NCBI GenBank assembly: GCA_020427005.1
Contig: JAGQOY010000005.1
Location: forward strand, 30,657 to 94,656
Origin: Planctomycetales bacterium
GTDB lineage: Bacteria; Planctomycetota; Planctomycetia; Pirellulales; Pirellulaceae
Length of the DNA: 64,000 nucleotides
Direction of reading: 5' to 3'
The notes beneath the pieces are model-generated. The model was not told where the DNA came from and did not search any database. It worked only from the letters and a program-made list of their open reading frames with translations. Positions 16,306-24,660 of this stretch are shown one piece after another; the stretch's first letter is position 1; each line of letters opens with the position of its first letter. A program made the translations under genes and the position numbers.

Positions 16306-16981
16306 GGATCGCAATCCTGGCTGTTAGTCGATTTGCGTAATGGCTTGCCAGCGTCTTAACGCGTCTGACGAGTTGGCCGATAACGACGCCACAAATAATC
16401 AGGCTCAGATGTACAATTAGCTGTTCTACGGGGCGTACGGTATGGTTGGCATCAAACCAGGTACTATCGCTAACAGCGACCAAGAATAAGTAAGCGATCA
16501 TGCACCCGCCGGTAGTGAACCACACCAAACGCAGACTGAATCGCAAACCAGCAAGAGATAAGAGAATGAAATATGCGTAGATCAGCGGACTATTGGCTTT
16601 GCTTTCACTAATGGCAGCCAGGGCGGTCAACAGTAACACATCACAACCTGCCGACAGGTATTTCAATGAGGATGGAAAAACCTGATTCCGCAAACAAAGC
16701 TGCACTGCCATGGCGATTAAAGTCCAGGCAACGGCAATGGCTGTGGCCGCCTGATGAAATTTGAGTGCATCTGCAGATGACTGACCGACTACATAGTAAT
16801 TAATCAGCTGCACCGAGTAAAAACTACCTATCGCGACCAGTCGCAAGAGGTTTGCGAGGCTCTCGCCCTCGTACTCTTGCCAGCGAATTGCAATAAACCA
16901 CTGCCGGTCTTTGTCCCGTAAGTCCTGGTCGGTTTCCACTGGCGACTCCCCTCGCAAAGTTGTACGTTCTGACCGCACCAT
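16298..16981 (-). CDS. Hypothetical polytopic membrane protein
   Basis: This is a protein of about 227 residues with a charged N-terminus (about 35 residues) and six probable transmembrane helices, then a short basic C-terminus (VRRVKTLASHYANRL). The arrangement resembles the membrane-sensor half of bacterial signalling proteins such as histidine kinases or cyclases, but no output domain follows. An upstream TTG (17017) would add 12 residues; the ATG at 16981 is taken here. It is probably the first gene of the five-gene minus-strand cluster that contains the Tes-like enzyme. Specific function unknown. Confidence 0.7.
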   Translation of the reverse strand: MVRSERTTLRGESPVETDQDLRDKDRQWFIAIRWQEYEGESLANLLRLVAIGSFYSVQLINYYVVGQSSADALKFHQAATAIAVAWTLIAMAVQLCLRNQVFPSSLKYLSAGCDVLLLTALAAISESKANSPLIYAYFILLSLAGLRFSLRLVWFTTGGCMIAYLFLVAVSDSTWFDANHTVRPVEQLIVHLSLIICGVVIGQLVRRVKTLASHYANRLTARIAIHE

Positions 16982-17214
16982 AGACGCGTAGTATGGGAAT
17001 ACGCGGTAAGACTGCAATCAATGCTGACAAACCGTACTCATTGTCGTACATTTCTCGTTAGATTGGTATCTGAGAGCCAACATGAATGCTATTGTCGGCA
17101 TGTATTGAGAATAGAAAAGAGTAGGTTGTGTAGGTCACAACGAGAGTCGTGCGGGTCGCGGTTGGTAACAGAATTTGACAATCGCGATGTGTGAAGTCAA
17201 AAGGGATGTAAATC

Positions 17215-17850
17215 ATGGACAGTCCCCAGCAACGAGATGAACTGAATTGTCCTGAATGCGGGGCGAGCAACAAGGCAGTTAGCTCTTGTTGTTGGTTGTG
17301 CCAATGTACTCTCAATCCACCTACTGCAAGTCATTCCAATTTGGCAGACTTACCCCAATTGATTCCATCGGATCTGATAGAACCGCCGCCCATCGTTTCG
17401 AATATGATGGCCTCTGGCTCGTCTCGGTGGCGGCCTGATGCATGGTTGCTAACGGCAACACTAATTGTGGTAAGCGTTGGTACGCTGTTGACTTCACCAG
17501 GACTAGGACTACTGGTGGTACTGCTAGCAACGCCTGCGTTTGTACGAACTGCAGTAGCGGCTCGCAGGAGAAGCACCGTCGGTGCACCTCTATCGGCAGG
17601 TGAAAAGTTCCTTTCATTCATCGGGTCTTTGTTAGTTGTCATCACCGTAGCCATATCAGCTGGCGTAGCTTTTTTTCTCACTTGCTGGGTAGGCTTCTGT
17701 GGTTCACTGGCACTTAGTATGGCATCACCAAATTTGAAATCTTTGGAAAATCAGTCTTTTATGATTGGAATTCTTAGTGGACTGGTTGTGGGTTTACTGG
17801 TAGCTGGATTGATGTTCTGGATGATGTTTCCATCACGCCGTAAAATGTAA
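17215..17850 (+). CDS. Zinc-ribbon membrane protein (copy 2)
   Basis: This 211-residue protein is a paralogue of the gene at 15646-16305, transcribed in the opposite direction across a short shared upstream region. A single zinc ribbon is visible (CPECG...CWLCQC), followed by hydrophobic segments at about 80-110, 135-165 and 185-205. The shared core includes SPGLGLL, TPAFVRT and the spacing of the helices. Copy 1 has two ribbons and this one has one, so one ribbon was lost or gained after duplication. A sulfatase gene follows 32 bases downstream. Function unknown. Confidence 0.8.
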   Translation: MDSPQQRDELNCPECGASNKAVSSCCWLCQCTLNPPTASHSNLADLPQLIPSDLIEPPPIVSNMMASGSSRWRPDAWLLTATLIVVSVGTLLTSPGLGLLVVLLATPAFVRTAVAARRRSTVGAPLSAGEKFLSFIGSLLVVITVAISAGVAFFLTCWVGFCGSLALSMASPNLKSLENQSFMIGILSGLVVGLLVAGLMFWMMFPSRRKM

Positions 17851-17882
17851 AATCAATTGCTCGTTTCCGGAAGAGGCAACGA

Positions 17883-19301
17883 ATGTGTCGAAAATTCATT
17901 ATTCAAGTGTTCTGCTTCTACGTCGTTCTAGCGTTGGTTATCGATCGCGTGAGCACGGCGGCAGGAAAAGGGGAGCGTCCGAACATACTTTTCATATTGG
18001 CTGATGACTGGGGGTGGGGAGACTTGAGTTGCCATGGGCATCCCTATGTAAAGACCCCAAACATCGATCGATTGGCGGCTGAGGGCACCGACTTCAAGTG
18101 CTTTACGGTGGCCAGCGGTGTCTGCTCTCCCAGCCGAACTGCGATTTTGACCGGGCACTTTCCTGCCCGGTACAACATCGATGGACATTTTGCCTGGGCG
18201 AAGAACAACGTACAACGCAACATGCCGGATTGGTTGAGTCCGCGTGTACCGTTGTTACCTCGCTTTCTTCAACAGTCGGGCTATGTCACCGCACATTTCG
18301 GTAAGTGGCATCTTTCCAATGATATGATCCCAGATTCGCCCCTGCCCATAGAATATGGATACGACCAATATGGTGCTTTCAATTGTGCGGGTGAGCAAAT
18401 GCCAGTTCACGAAGACGCTGACCGCGCGATCAAATTCATTGAGGAGTGCCAAAATAAGAAGAAGCCTTTCTTTGTCAACCTCTGGGTGCACGAACCTCAC
18501 ACTCCGTTCCACACGCTCCCCAAGTACGAATGGAGATTTCGAGATCTTGATCGACCTGACCAAATCTATGCTTCGGTGTTGTCGCACGCCGATGATCGTA
18601 TTGGGCGAGTCCTTGATGCGTTGGACCGATTAAAGTTAGTCGACTCCACCTTAGTTGTATTCTGCTCTGACAATGGGCCGGCCCGCGCAGCGGGAACAAC
18701 AGAACTTGAGCTCCAATACGATACTGCCACAGGCGCTGGTTGGGGCATCGGAGCTTCGCGCGGTATCACGGGTGGACGGAAGGGCTACAAGTCTGCCTTG
18801 TTTGAGGGCGGTATTGGTGTCCCATTTCTTGCCCGCTGGCCGGGGAAAATTGCTGCAGGCGCGGTGGATGAATCCTCACTGATTTCAGCGGTTGATCTAC
18901 TCCCGACGTTCTGCGAAATCGCCGACGTTAGTTTGCCCAGCAGCTACATGCCAGATGGAATCAGTATCGTCAAGGTATTGTTTGGTGAGCCGTTAAGGCA
19001 ACGGCATAAAACACTCTTTTGGAAATTGCCTTCGCCCTGGCCGATTCAAAAATCGCGGCCATATCATTGGGCTTCTTTCGCAGCAGTACAAAATCAGTGG
19101 AAACTGTTGTCCAACATGACAGGTAGTTATGTAGAGCTTTATGATCTAACACAAGATCCCTACGAAAACACCGATCTGAAGGAGCAGTTTCCTGGGGTTG
19201 TCAAGGAAATCTCTGTGCAGCTCGAAGCCTGGAAATCCCAGCTACCGGAAAGGCCCACAGGAAACGTCTTTTCTGCAGAAAGGGACTCGAAGGATGAATA
19301 A
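17883..19301 (+). CDS. Type I (formylglycine-dependent) sulfatase
   Basis: This is a secreted or periplasmic arylsulfatase-family enzyme, 472 residues. A signal peptide (residues 1-27) is followed by the metal-binding NILFILADDWGWGD. The catalytic CSPSR is at 81-85, whose cysteine is converted to formylglycine, and there is a later metal-site FCSDNGP. The start ATG has a good Shine-Dalgarno-like GGAAGAGG six bases upstream. The likely role is removal of sulfate esters from algal or other polysaccharides, a common planctomycete trait; the exact substrate cannot be read. The C-terminal part has the usual LYDLTQDPYENTDL block. Confidence 0.93.
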   Translation: MCRKFIIQVFCFYVVLALVIDRVSTAAGKGERPNILFILADDWGWGDLSCHGHPYVKTPNIDRLAAEGTDFKCFTVASGVCSPSRTAILTGHFPARYNIDGHFAWAKNNVQRNMPDWLSPRVPLLPRFLQQSGYVTAHFGKWHLSNDMIPDSPLPIEYGYDQYGAFNCAGEQMPVHEDADRAIKFIEECQNKKKPFFVNLWVHEPHTPFHTLPKYEWRFRDLDRPDQIYASVLSHADDRIGRVLDALDRLKLVDSTLVVFCSDNGPARAAGTTELELQYDTATGAGWGIGASRGITGGRKGYKSALFEGGIGVPFLARWPGKIAAGAVDESSLISAVDLLPTFCEIADVSLPSSYMPDGISIVKVLFGEPLRQRHKTLFWKLPSPWPIQKSRPYHWASFAAVQNQWKLLSNMTGSYVELYDLTQDPYENTDLKEQFPGVVKEISVQLEAWKSQLPERPTGNVFSAERDSKDE

Positions 19302-19401
19302 GGGAAGTACGAAGGGAGCTCAATAATGTTCTGGATGGACCATCCTTTGTAGTATTGCGTCAATGAAAGCTGGTGCTTCGTGTAAGAATAGGTCAGGGTT
19401 A

Positions 19402-20751
19402 TCAATACAGAATGTAACCACGTTCTTCGTGTTCGCACAAATCTAAACCGCGAATCTCAGTATTTCCGTCAACTCGTAAGCCACATGTCAAATCAATGAC
19501 TTTCAGAATTGCGTAGGTCAAAATTATCGTATAGATTCCCGCAGTAACTGCAGCAAAGCTCTGGGTCATCACATGTTGCACAATGGCATACGATTTATCA
19601 CCGCTACCGCCAAACCACGGCGAGGCGAAAATTCCGCAAAGAATTGTTCCCAAAAATCCGCCGACCCCGTGAACGCCAAAAACATCCAAAGTGTCATCGT
19701 AGGCAAACTTCTGCTTTATTTTGGTTGCAAAAAGGTAGCAGAGTCCGGCAGACGCTGATCCAATGACTAACGCGCCGAGTGGGCCAACATAACCAGAGGC
19801 TGGTGTAATTGCCGCCAGGCCTGCGATCGAACCAGTTGCTGCACCCAAAACGCTTGGCTTACCGATTCGAATCCAATCGATGGTCATCCATATGATGGTC
19901 GCAATAGATGCTGAAAGGTGTGTTACAAATAGGGCCATTGCGGCGGAACCATTGGCGGCCAAGGCGCTGCCTCCGTTGAATCCAAACCATCCTACCCACA
20001 GCATGGCGGTTCCTGTAACAGTCATGGTCATATTGTGAGGGGGTTCCAGCTGCTTGGGGAATCCAAGCCGCGGACCGACCATAATGCAGGCTACCAAGGC
20101 ACCAAATCCTGCCGTGATGTGTACTACAATACCGCCTGCAAAGTCCATTACGCCCTGATCTGCAAAGTAGCCGCCAGGTCCTCCCCATGTCATATGGCAT
20201 ATAGGTACATAAACCAGAAGCAGCCAGACACTTGAAAATAAGAGCAACGAAAAGAATCTAATCCGTTCGCAAAACGCACCGATCATCAATGCTGGCGTAA
20301 TGACGGCAAAGGTCATTTGAAATGCGACAAAGAGTATTTCAGGAATGGTCCCAGTTTCCGACTGAGCGGTCACGCCTGAGAGAAAGGATTTAGAGAATCC
20401 ACCAACGAATGAAGATATACCAATCTTTCCCTTGGCCATACCGGTTGAGTCAAATGCAAGTGTGTATCCACAGACTGTCCATAGCACGGATATAACAGCT
20501 GTAAGAACTAAGCATTGCATCAGAATCGACAAGACATTCTTGGTTCGAACTAATCCTGCATAGAAGAGTCCTAAAGCGGGGATGGTCATGAATAATACGA
20601 GTGCCGTTGATACCAAGATCCAAGCCGTATCACCTGCATTTACATGCGTATCAGCCTCTTGACCAAACAGTGCCTCACTCGATAGAAAGACAAGCATTAA
20701 CCCGGTTACAAATGGAATGAACCGTGATAAATGGGGACAAGTTCTTAGCAT
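19402..20751 (-). CDS. amt: Ammonium transporter, Amt family
   Basis: This is an Amt/AmtB channel of about 449 residues with eleven transmembrane helices. The conserved His pair is visible in VVHITAG (His211 of this frame) and in DVFGVHGVGGFLG; the FYAGLVRTKNVLS and GWFGFNGGSALAAN signatures are also present. The ATG at 20751 is taken; a TTG at 20775 would add eight residues. The N-terminus is a cleavable-looking signal peptide ending near ALFGQ, as in many Amt proteins. No glnK (PII) gene is adjacent, which is unusual since amt is often linked to glnK. It moves ammonia/ammonium across the cytoplasmic membrane. Confidence 0.93.
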   Translation of the reverse strand: MLRTCPHLSRFIPFVTGLMLVFLSSEALFGQEADTHVNAGDTAWILVSTALVLFMTIPALGLFYAGLVRTKNVLSILMQCLVLTAVISVLWTVCGYTLAFDSTGMAKGKIGISSFVGGFSKSFLSGVTAQSETGTIPEILFVAFQMTFAVITPALMIGAFCERIRFFSLLLFSSVWLLLVYVPICHMTWGGPGGYFADQGVMDFAGGIVVHITAGFGALVACIMVGPRLGFPKQLEPPHNMTMTVTGTAMLWVGWFGFNGGSALAANGSAAMALFVTHLSASIATIIWMTIDWIRIGKPSVLGAATGSIAGLAAITPASGYVGPLGALVIGSASAGLCYLFATKIKQKFAYDDTLDVFGVHGVGGFLGTILCGIFASPWFGGSGDKSYAIVQHVMTQSFAAVTAGIYTIILTYAILKVIDLTCGLRVDGNTEIRGLDLCEHEERGYILY

Positions 20752-20980
20752 CTTAAAAAACCGCCTAATGTTCAAGCTATGAAAAGATTTCTAGATACAA
20801 GTTGTTTGTGCCTGCCAATATTCTCAAATTGATGTCCATCTTCATAGAATTGGCCATGCTGCATTGAAAACGTAAATTAGATGATCTTTCGGGCTCTGGG
20901 AAGTATGCTTAGGGTCATCAACCCTGGGAATTCGGTCGGGTCAAAGCGGGGCTACCACAACAGGGCAGAAGGTCATTTTC

Positions 20981-21017
20981 CCAGGGATTTTGCCAGTTTA
21001 CCAGGGATTTTGCCAGT
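20981..21017. repeat. Direct repeat of 17 bp overlapping the end of the exonuclease gene
   Basis: CCAGGGATTTTGCCAGT occurs at 20981-20997 and 21001-21017 with a three-base spacer. The second copy encodes the last residues of the minus-strand exonuclease, and its stop codon falls in the spacer. Confidence 0.75.
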
Positions 21018-21807
21018 CACCCCAAGCCGACAAATAACTTGCATAAGCCGGGTGTTTACAGGCTTGGGACTCCAATAGATCCTTGGTCGCTGCGACTAGA
21101 TCTCGCTCTTGATCGAGGTCGATTTTTCCCATAAGCAACATCGTTCTTAGGAACACGAAGTAGGTATCCAGGACATCACAACGACAGTACTCGTTGATTT
21201 CGGCAAGTTTCCCCTGACGATAGAGGTCGTACACCATATCACCTTGAACTTCCATTTTGCCAGGTTTCCCCAAAATGGATGCCGCTAGGTTTAGTCCGCC
21301 GCGAAACCAAGTTGCGCCGAAATTGGTCAGCACTTCCTGTAGGTCAAAATGAGCATTGAGATTGTAGCGATTGCGCCTTTGTTCGTAAGTTTTATGGTCC
21401 AAATTAAACCACTTTGGGACTGAGATACCGTAACGGAACGCCGCGTGTTCCATAAGTGGCAAGTCAAATGTCCTGCCGTTGAACGTGACCCAAGTGGGTT
21501 GATCATAACCCTCCCAGCCTACCCAAAAGTGTTTTGTGATCACATGCGGACGATGTTCAGGTTGATCTAAGGAAACAATATCCGCGATGGAATAGTCCGC
21601 GCGGACTTTGGCGACCACGACGGCGATGGGGATGTGGAAGGTATAAGGAATGAAATCTCGGCCGGAGGTTAGCAGCAACTCTTGACGAAACTTCGAAATT
21701 GCTTCGTCGCTTGTCAGTTGTAGATCGGGATATTTCGCTTTGGCAATCAACTCACCGTCGGCGACACTCTCAACATCAAACAAAAGGTACGTAACGCGAT
21801 GGTTCAC
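20998..21807 (-). CDS. 3'-5' exonuclease, PolB-type RNase H fold (PF10108-like)
   Basis: This is a stand-alone exonuclease of 269 residues related to the proofreading domain of family B polymerases. Motif ExoI is FDVES, ExoII-like is VTFNGRTFDLP, and the last acidic motif is in YCRCDVLDTYFVF. The fold and spacing match the 'predicted 3'-5' exonuclease related to PolB' family common in planctomycetes. The start is a GTG. It probably degrades or trims single-stranded nucleic acid in the cytoplasm; the biological role is not known. Its 3' end lies in a direct repeat. Confidence 0.88.
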   Translation of the reverse strand: MNHRVTYLLFDVESVADGELIAKAKYPDLQLTSDEAISKFRQELLLTSGRDFIPYTFHIPIAVVVAKVRADYSIADIVSLDQPEHRPHVITKHFWVGWEGYDQPTWVTFNGRTFDLPLMEHAAFRYGISVPKWFNLDHKTYEQRRNRYNLNAHFDLQEVLTNFGATWFRGGLNLAASILGKPGKMEVQGDMVYDLYRQGKLAEINEYCRCDVLDTYFVFLRTMLLMGKIDLDQERDLVAATKDLLESQACKHPAYASYLSAWGDWQNPW

Positions 21808-22075
21808 TGAAAAGTGCCCGCTATGTAAAAGTCCAAAACTTCAATTGTCTCAATAGTTAATAAATTCCGATCCAAACGTGAAGAATTAATTGCTGCACAG
21901 TAGTTGACGAACGGATGTTGGGCCTATCAGTGAAAAAAACAATTCCCTCATAGCTGGCTGGTGCCAGTGGACAAATACTCGCACAGGTTATAGAGTTTCG
22001 CTGAGAGCGGCAGTATGTGCAGAGAGTTCAACACTGACAAGCCGTGGTGTAGGTTAGATCCTAAGGAATACACTT

Positions 22076-23323
22076 GTGAGTATCAATGCCGCACGCTTGT
22101 TAAAACGCTTCATTCGCTATGTTCAAGTAGAGACTACCGCCAATCCTGAAGTCGAGACTTACCCCAGTTCGCGAGGGCAACTAGAGCTTGGCCATATACT
22201 TGTGAATGAACTTCGCGAGATGGGGCTCGACAATGCACATCAAGATGAAAACGGGCTGGTCTGGGCCCTAATTCCGAGTTCGGTAACCGGGCCCGTTCCC
22301 ACGCTTCTATTCAACGCGCATTTGGATACGTCACCCGATGCTTCAGGCAAGGATATCAAACCGCAGATCATCGAATGCTACTCGGGTGGAGACATTCACC
22401 TTGGAAACTCGGGGCAAGTTATTCGCCCTGCTGAATGCTCCGAACTGGGCGGCTTGCAAGGTCACTGCTTAGTTACGACGGATGGCACAACACTGCTTGG
22501 TGGTGATGACAAGGCTGGTGTGTCCGTCATCATGGAAATTGCCGAGCATTTGCTGGAACGGCCCGAGCTTCCGCATGGAGCAGTGCAAATCCTGTTTACG
22601 TGCGATGAAGAGATTGGTCGAGGAGCCAATTACTTTGATCTTGCAAAGATCTCTGCCACAGCAGGTTATACGTTGGATGGAGCAGGTGCAGATCAAATTG
22701 AGGCTGAAAATTTTTCCGCGGACATGTTGATTGTTCAAGCTTTCGGTCACGTGATTCATCCGGCGATAGCCTATGGCCGAATGGTCAATGCCATACGTGG
22801 CCTAGGATTGCTTCTTGCAGAATTGCCTCTCGATCGACTATCACCCGAAACGACCTGTGATAGAGAAGGGTTTATACACCCGTATGCAATTCAAGGCTCA
22901 GTGGACAAAGCGGAATTAAAGTTCTTGCTCCGCGATTTTCGGGCGCAAACTTTAGACGACTATCAGCAACTTGTTTGCGCCGCAGCAGAACGAGTCATGG
23001 CCCGAATGCCAAACCTTCGCTTCCAGATTGACCGAAATCGACAGTATCGGAATATGTCGGACTACTTTCACTCGGTCCCGCATGTGGTTGATTTTGCGTT
23101 GCAAGCGTTTGAAGTATTAGGGCGGAGGGGAAGGGTAGGAGCTATCCGAGGTGGTACTGATGGAGCCATGTTCTCCGAGCGGGGGCTGCCCACTCCAAAT
23201 TTGTCGGTGGGGCAACACAATATCCATAGCGTGCTTGAATTTGTTTCTCTTGATCAGATGGTGGCCGCCGTTGAGCACGCTGTGAGACTGCTTGAAATCT
23301 GGCAACTGCAGGGGCGAAGTTGA
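22076..23323 (+). CDS. pepT: Peptidase T (tripeptide aminopeptidase, M20B)
   Basis: This is a cytoplasmic zinc aminopeptidase of 415 residues that cleaves N-terminal residues from tripeptides. The metal-binding and catalytic segments are NAHLDTSPD, GGDDKAGVSVI, TCDEEIGRG and LDGAG, with the final ligand region in RGGTDGAMFSERG and HNIHS. The order and length (about 410 residues) fit PepT. The start is a GTG at 22076. The gene is isolated, with 268 bases upstream, and ends convergently with the PIG-L deacetylase gene 39 bases away. Confidence 0.93.
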   Translation: MSINAARLLKRFIRYVQVETTANPEVETYPSSRGQLELGHILVNELREMGLDNAHQDENGLVWALIPSSVTGPVPTLLFNAHLDTSPDASGKDIKPQIIECYSGGDIHLGNSGQVIRPAECSELGGLQGHCLVTTDGTTLLGGDDKAGVSVIMEIAEHLLERPELPHGAVQILFTCDEEIGRGANYFDLAKISATAGYTLDGAGADQIEAENFSADMLIVQAFGHVIHPAIAYGRMVNAIRGLGLLLAELPLDRLSPETTCDREGFIHPYAIQGSVDKAELKFLLRDFRAQTLDDYQQLVCAAAERVMARMPNLRFQIDRNRQYRNMSDYFHSVPHVVDFALQAFEVLGRRGRVGAIRGGTDGAMFSERGLPTPNLSVGQHNIHSVLEFVSLDQMVAAVEHAVRLLEIWQLQGRS

Positions 23324-23362
23324 GTTAGGCGCGTTACTATTTTGCAGTTATACAGACTGAAA

Positions 23363-24187
23363 TTAGGTAATGGCGCCAGGGAAGAGCCACTCTCTGTGAT
23401 CTGAATGCATACGCCCAGCATATTCACTTACTTCGTACAACTCGATCGGCCCCGCAGCGGCAGTGACTCCTAATCTCTGCAATTCGTTTGAAAAATGCTC
23501 GTGCCGTAGCATATGCAATCCACGCAACCATCCCTCTAGCCAGACTAAACGAGCCGAGTAGTCGTTCGGTAGTTGGTCCATCAGGCCGTCATGGAACGGT
23601 AGCCATTGAAATACCTGGGACGCATGGCAGGCTACCATATCCACAACTTGCCGCCCCTCCTCAGCGGTGAGCAAAACTATGTCAGGGCGAAATTTGCATG
23701 GGCGAGTGAACAAGTCGCACATGTAGGCCACCACCGGGTCGAATTTCAGAGCAGGTGATTCTGGGCAAACATGCGGCACAGTAACCATGTAAGAGGCATC
23801 TTGTACTGCGGTGCCCACGGCGCGGTGATCTGGATGGTAGTCGTTGGTTCGATGGGTCAAAACTATGTGGGGTTGGAATTCTCGTATTTCTCGTATGATG
23901 GCCTGCCGGAGAATCAAGTCAGGTACTAGACTACCATCGGGAAAATCCCAAGTTAGATAAGCCTGTGCACCTACACTTTTTCCTGCCCGTGCTGCTTCCA
24001 GACGCCGGAGGCCAATAAGTACTTCAGGTGCAACTTCATGATGGCCACTCCGTCCATCAGTAACCGAGATTATGCGTACGCATGCACCACGATTGCATTG
24101 TCGAGCTATCAAGCCTCCTGCAAAAATCTCTGCGTCGTCAGGGTGGGCTCCGAATACAAGTACTCTACAGTTTTCAGCTGTGTTCAC
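23363..24187 (-). CDS. PIG-L family deacetylase (LmbE/BshB-like)
   Basis: This is a zinc-dependent N-acetylglucosaminyl deacetylase family protein of 274 residues. The zinc site shows AHPDDAE (about 14-20) and HPDHRAVG further on; TDGRSG and VLTHRTNDYHPD are other family blocks. The enzyme removes N-acetyl groups from sugar conjugates; bacillithiol-type BshB or other GlcNAc substrates are possible but cannot be told apart here. The GTG start overlaps the stop of the upstream small gene by four bases (GTGA), showing coupling. Confidence 0.9.
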   Translation of the reverse strand: MNTAENCRVLVFGAHPDDAEIFAGGLIARQCNRGACVRIISVTDGRSGHHEVAPEVLIGLRRLEAARAGKSVGAQAYLTWDFPDGSLVPDLILRQAIIREIREFQPHIVLTHRTNDYHPDHRAVGTAVQDASYMVTVPHVCPESPALKFDPVVAYMCDLFTRPCKFRPDIVLLTAEEGRQVVDMVACHASQVFQWLPFHDGLMDQLPNDYSARLVWLEGWLRGLHMLRHEHFSNELQRLGVTAAAGPIELYEVSEYAGRMHSDHREWLFPGAIT

Positions 24188-24396
24188 TTGCTTCCCTCAT
24201 AGAGCACGATCACAAGTACATCCGATGCAGGGAACGATCCCATCGGTAAACCTCCACTGCCCGATCCCGTTTGTGGCGCTATATTTCCAGTTATCGATAC
24301 AATACTGGCCCCGTTCTGGGATGCCCAATCATTGATTTCCGCCTCGAGATCATTAAGCTCACTCTCGATACCCTTAAAAATCTTAACTTTTCGCAA
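24184..24396 (-). CDS. Small conserved-looking hypothetical protein (70 residues)
   Basis: The longer open frame begins at 24576, but the first part looks non-coding. A TTG at 24396 preceded by an AGGA nine bases upstream gives a compact protein: KVKIFKGIESELNDLEAEIN, then WASQNGASIVSITGNIAPQ and a C-terminal VLVIVLYEG strand. It looks like a small alpha/beta protein with an acidic helix and terminal beta strand. Its stop overlaps the deacetylase start by four bases, so the two are co-translated. I do not know the function. An alternative is a longer N-terminus. Confidence 0.65.
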   Translation of the reverse strand: MRKVKIFKGIESELNDLEAEINDWASQNGASIVSITGNIAPQTGSGSGGLPMGSFPASDVLVIVLYEGSK

Positions 24397-24660
24397 TTGA
24401 TCGTATCCTATTAAAAAGATATGACACAATCGGACCGAACTTACGACTAAGACGATCCGCTTCGCTTGAACTAGTATAGAAATTTTACCAGACACGCCGC
24501 GTCCGAAGTAGCCAGTAAAAAAACTTGAAATGGTCGGTCGCTTGTTGCAACTCTTGAGTGCTTGCTGCCTGAGCAAAACGCGCTAATGCAGTAACCAACC
24601 GACTGTCGACGGAGTAACGAGGAAGGATGAATCAATGGTGCCTCGGTAGAATTTACGATA

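Noticed and set aside
21955..21970. GGTGCCAG match in the pepT upstream region
   Set aside because: Eight bases of the REP-like core are too short to claim a copy.
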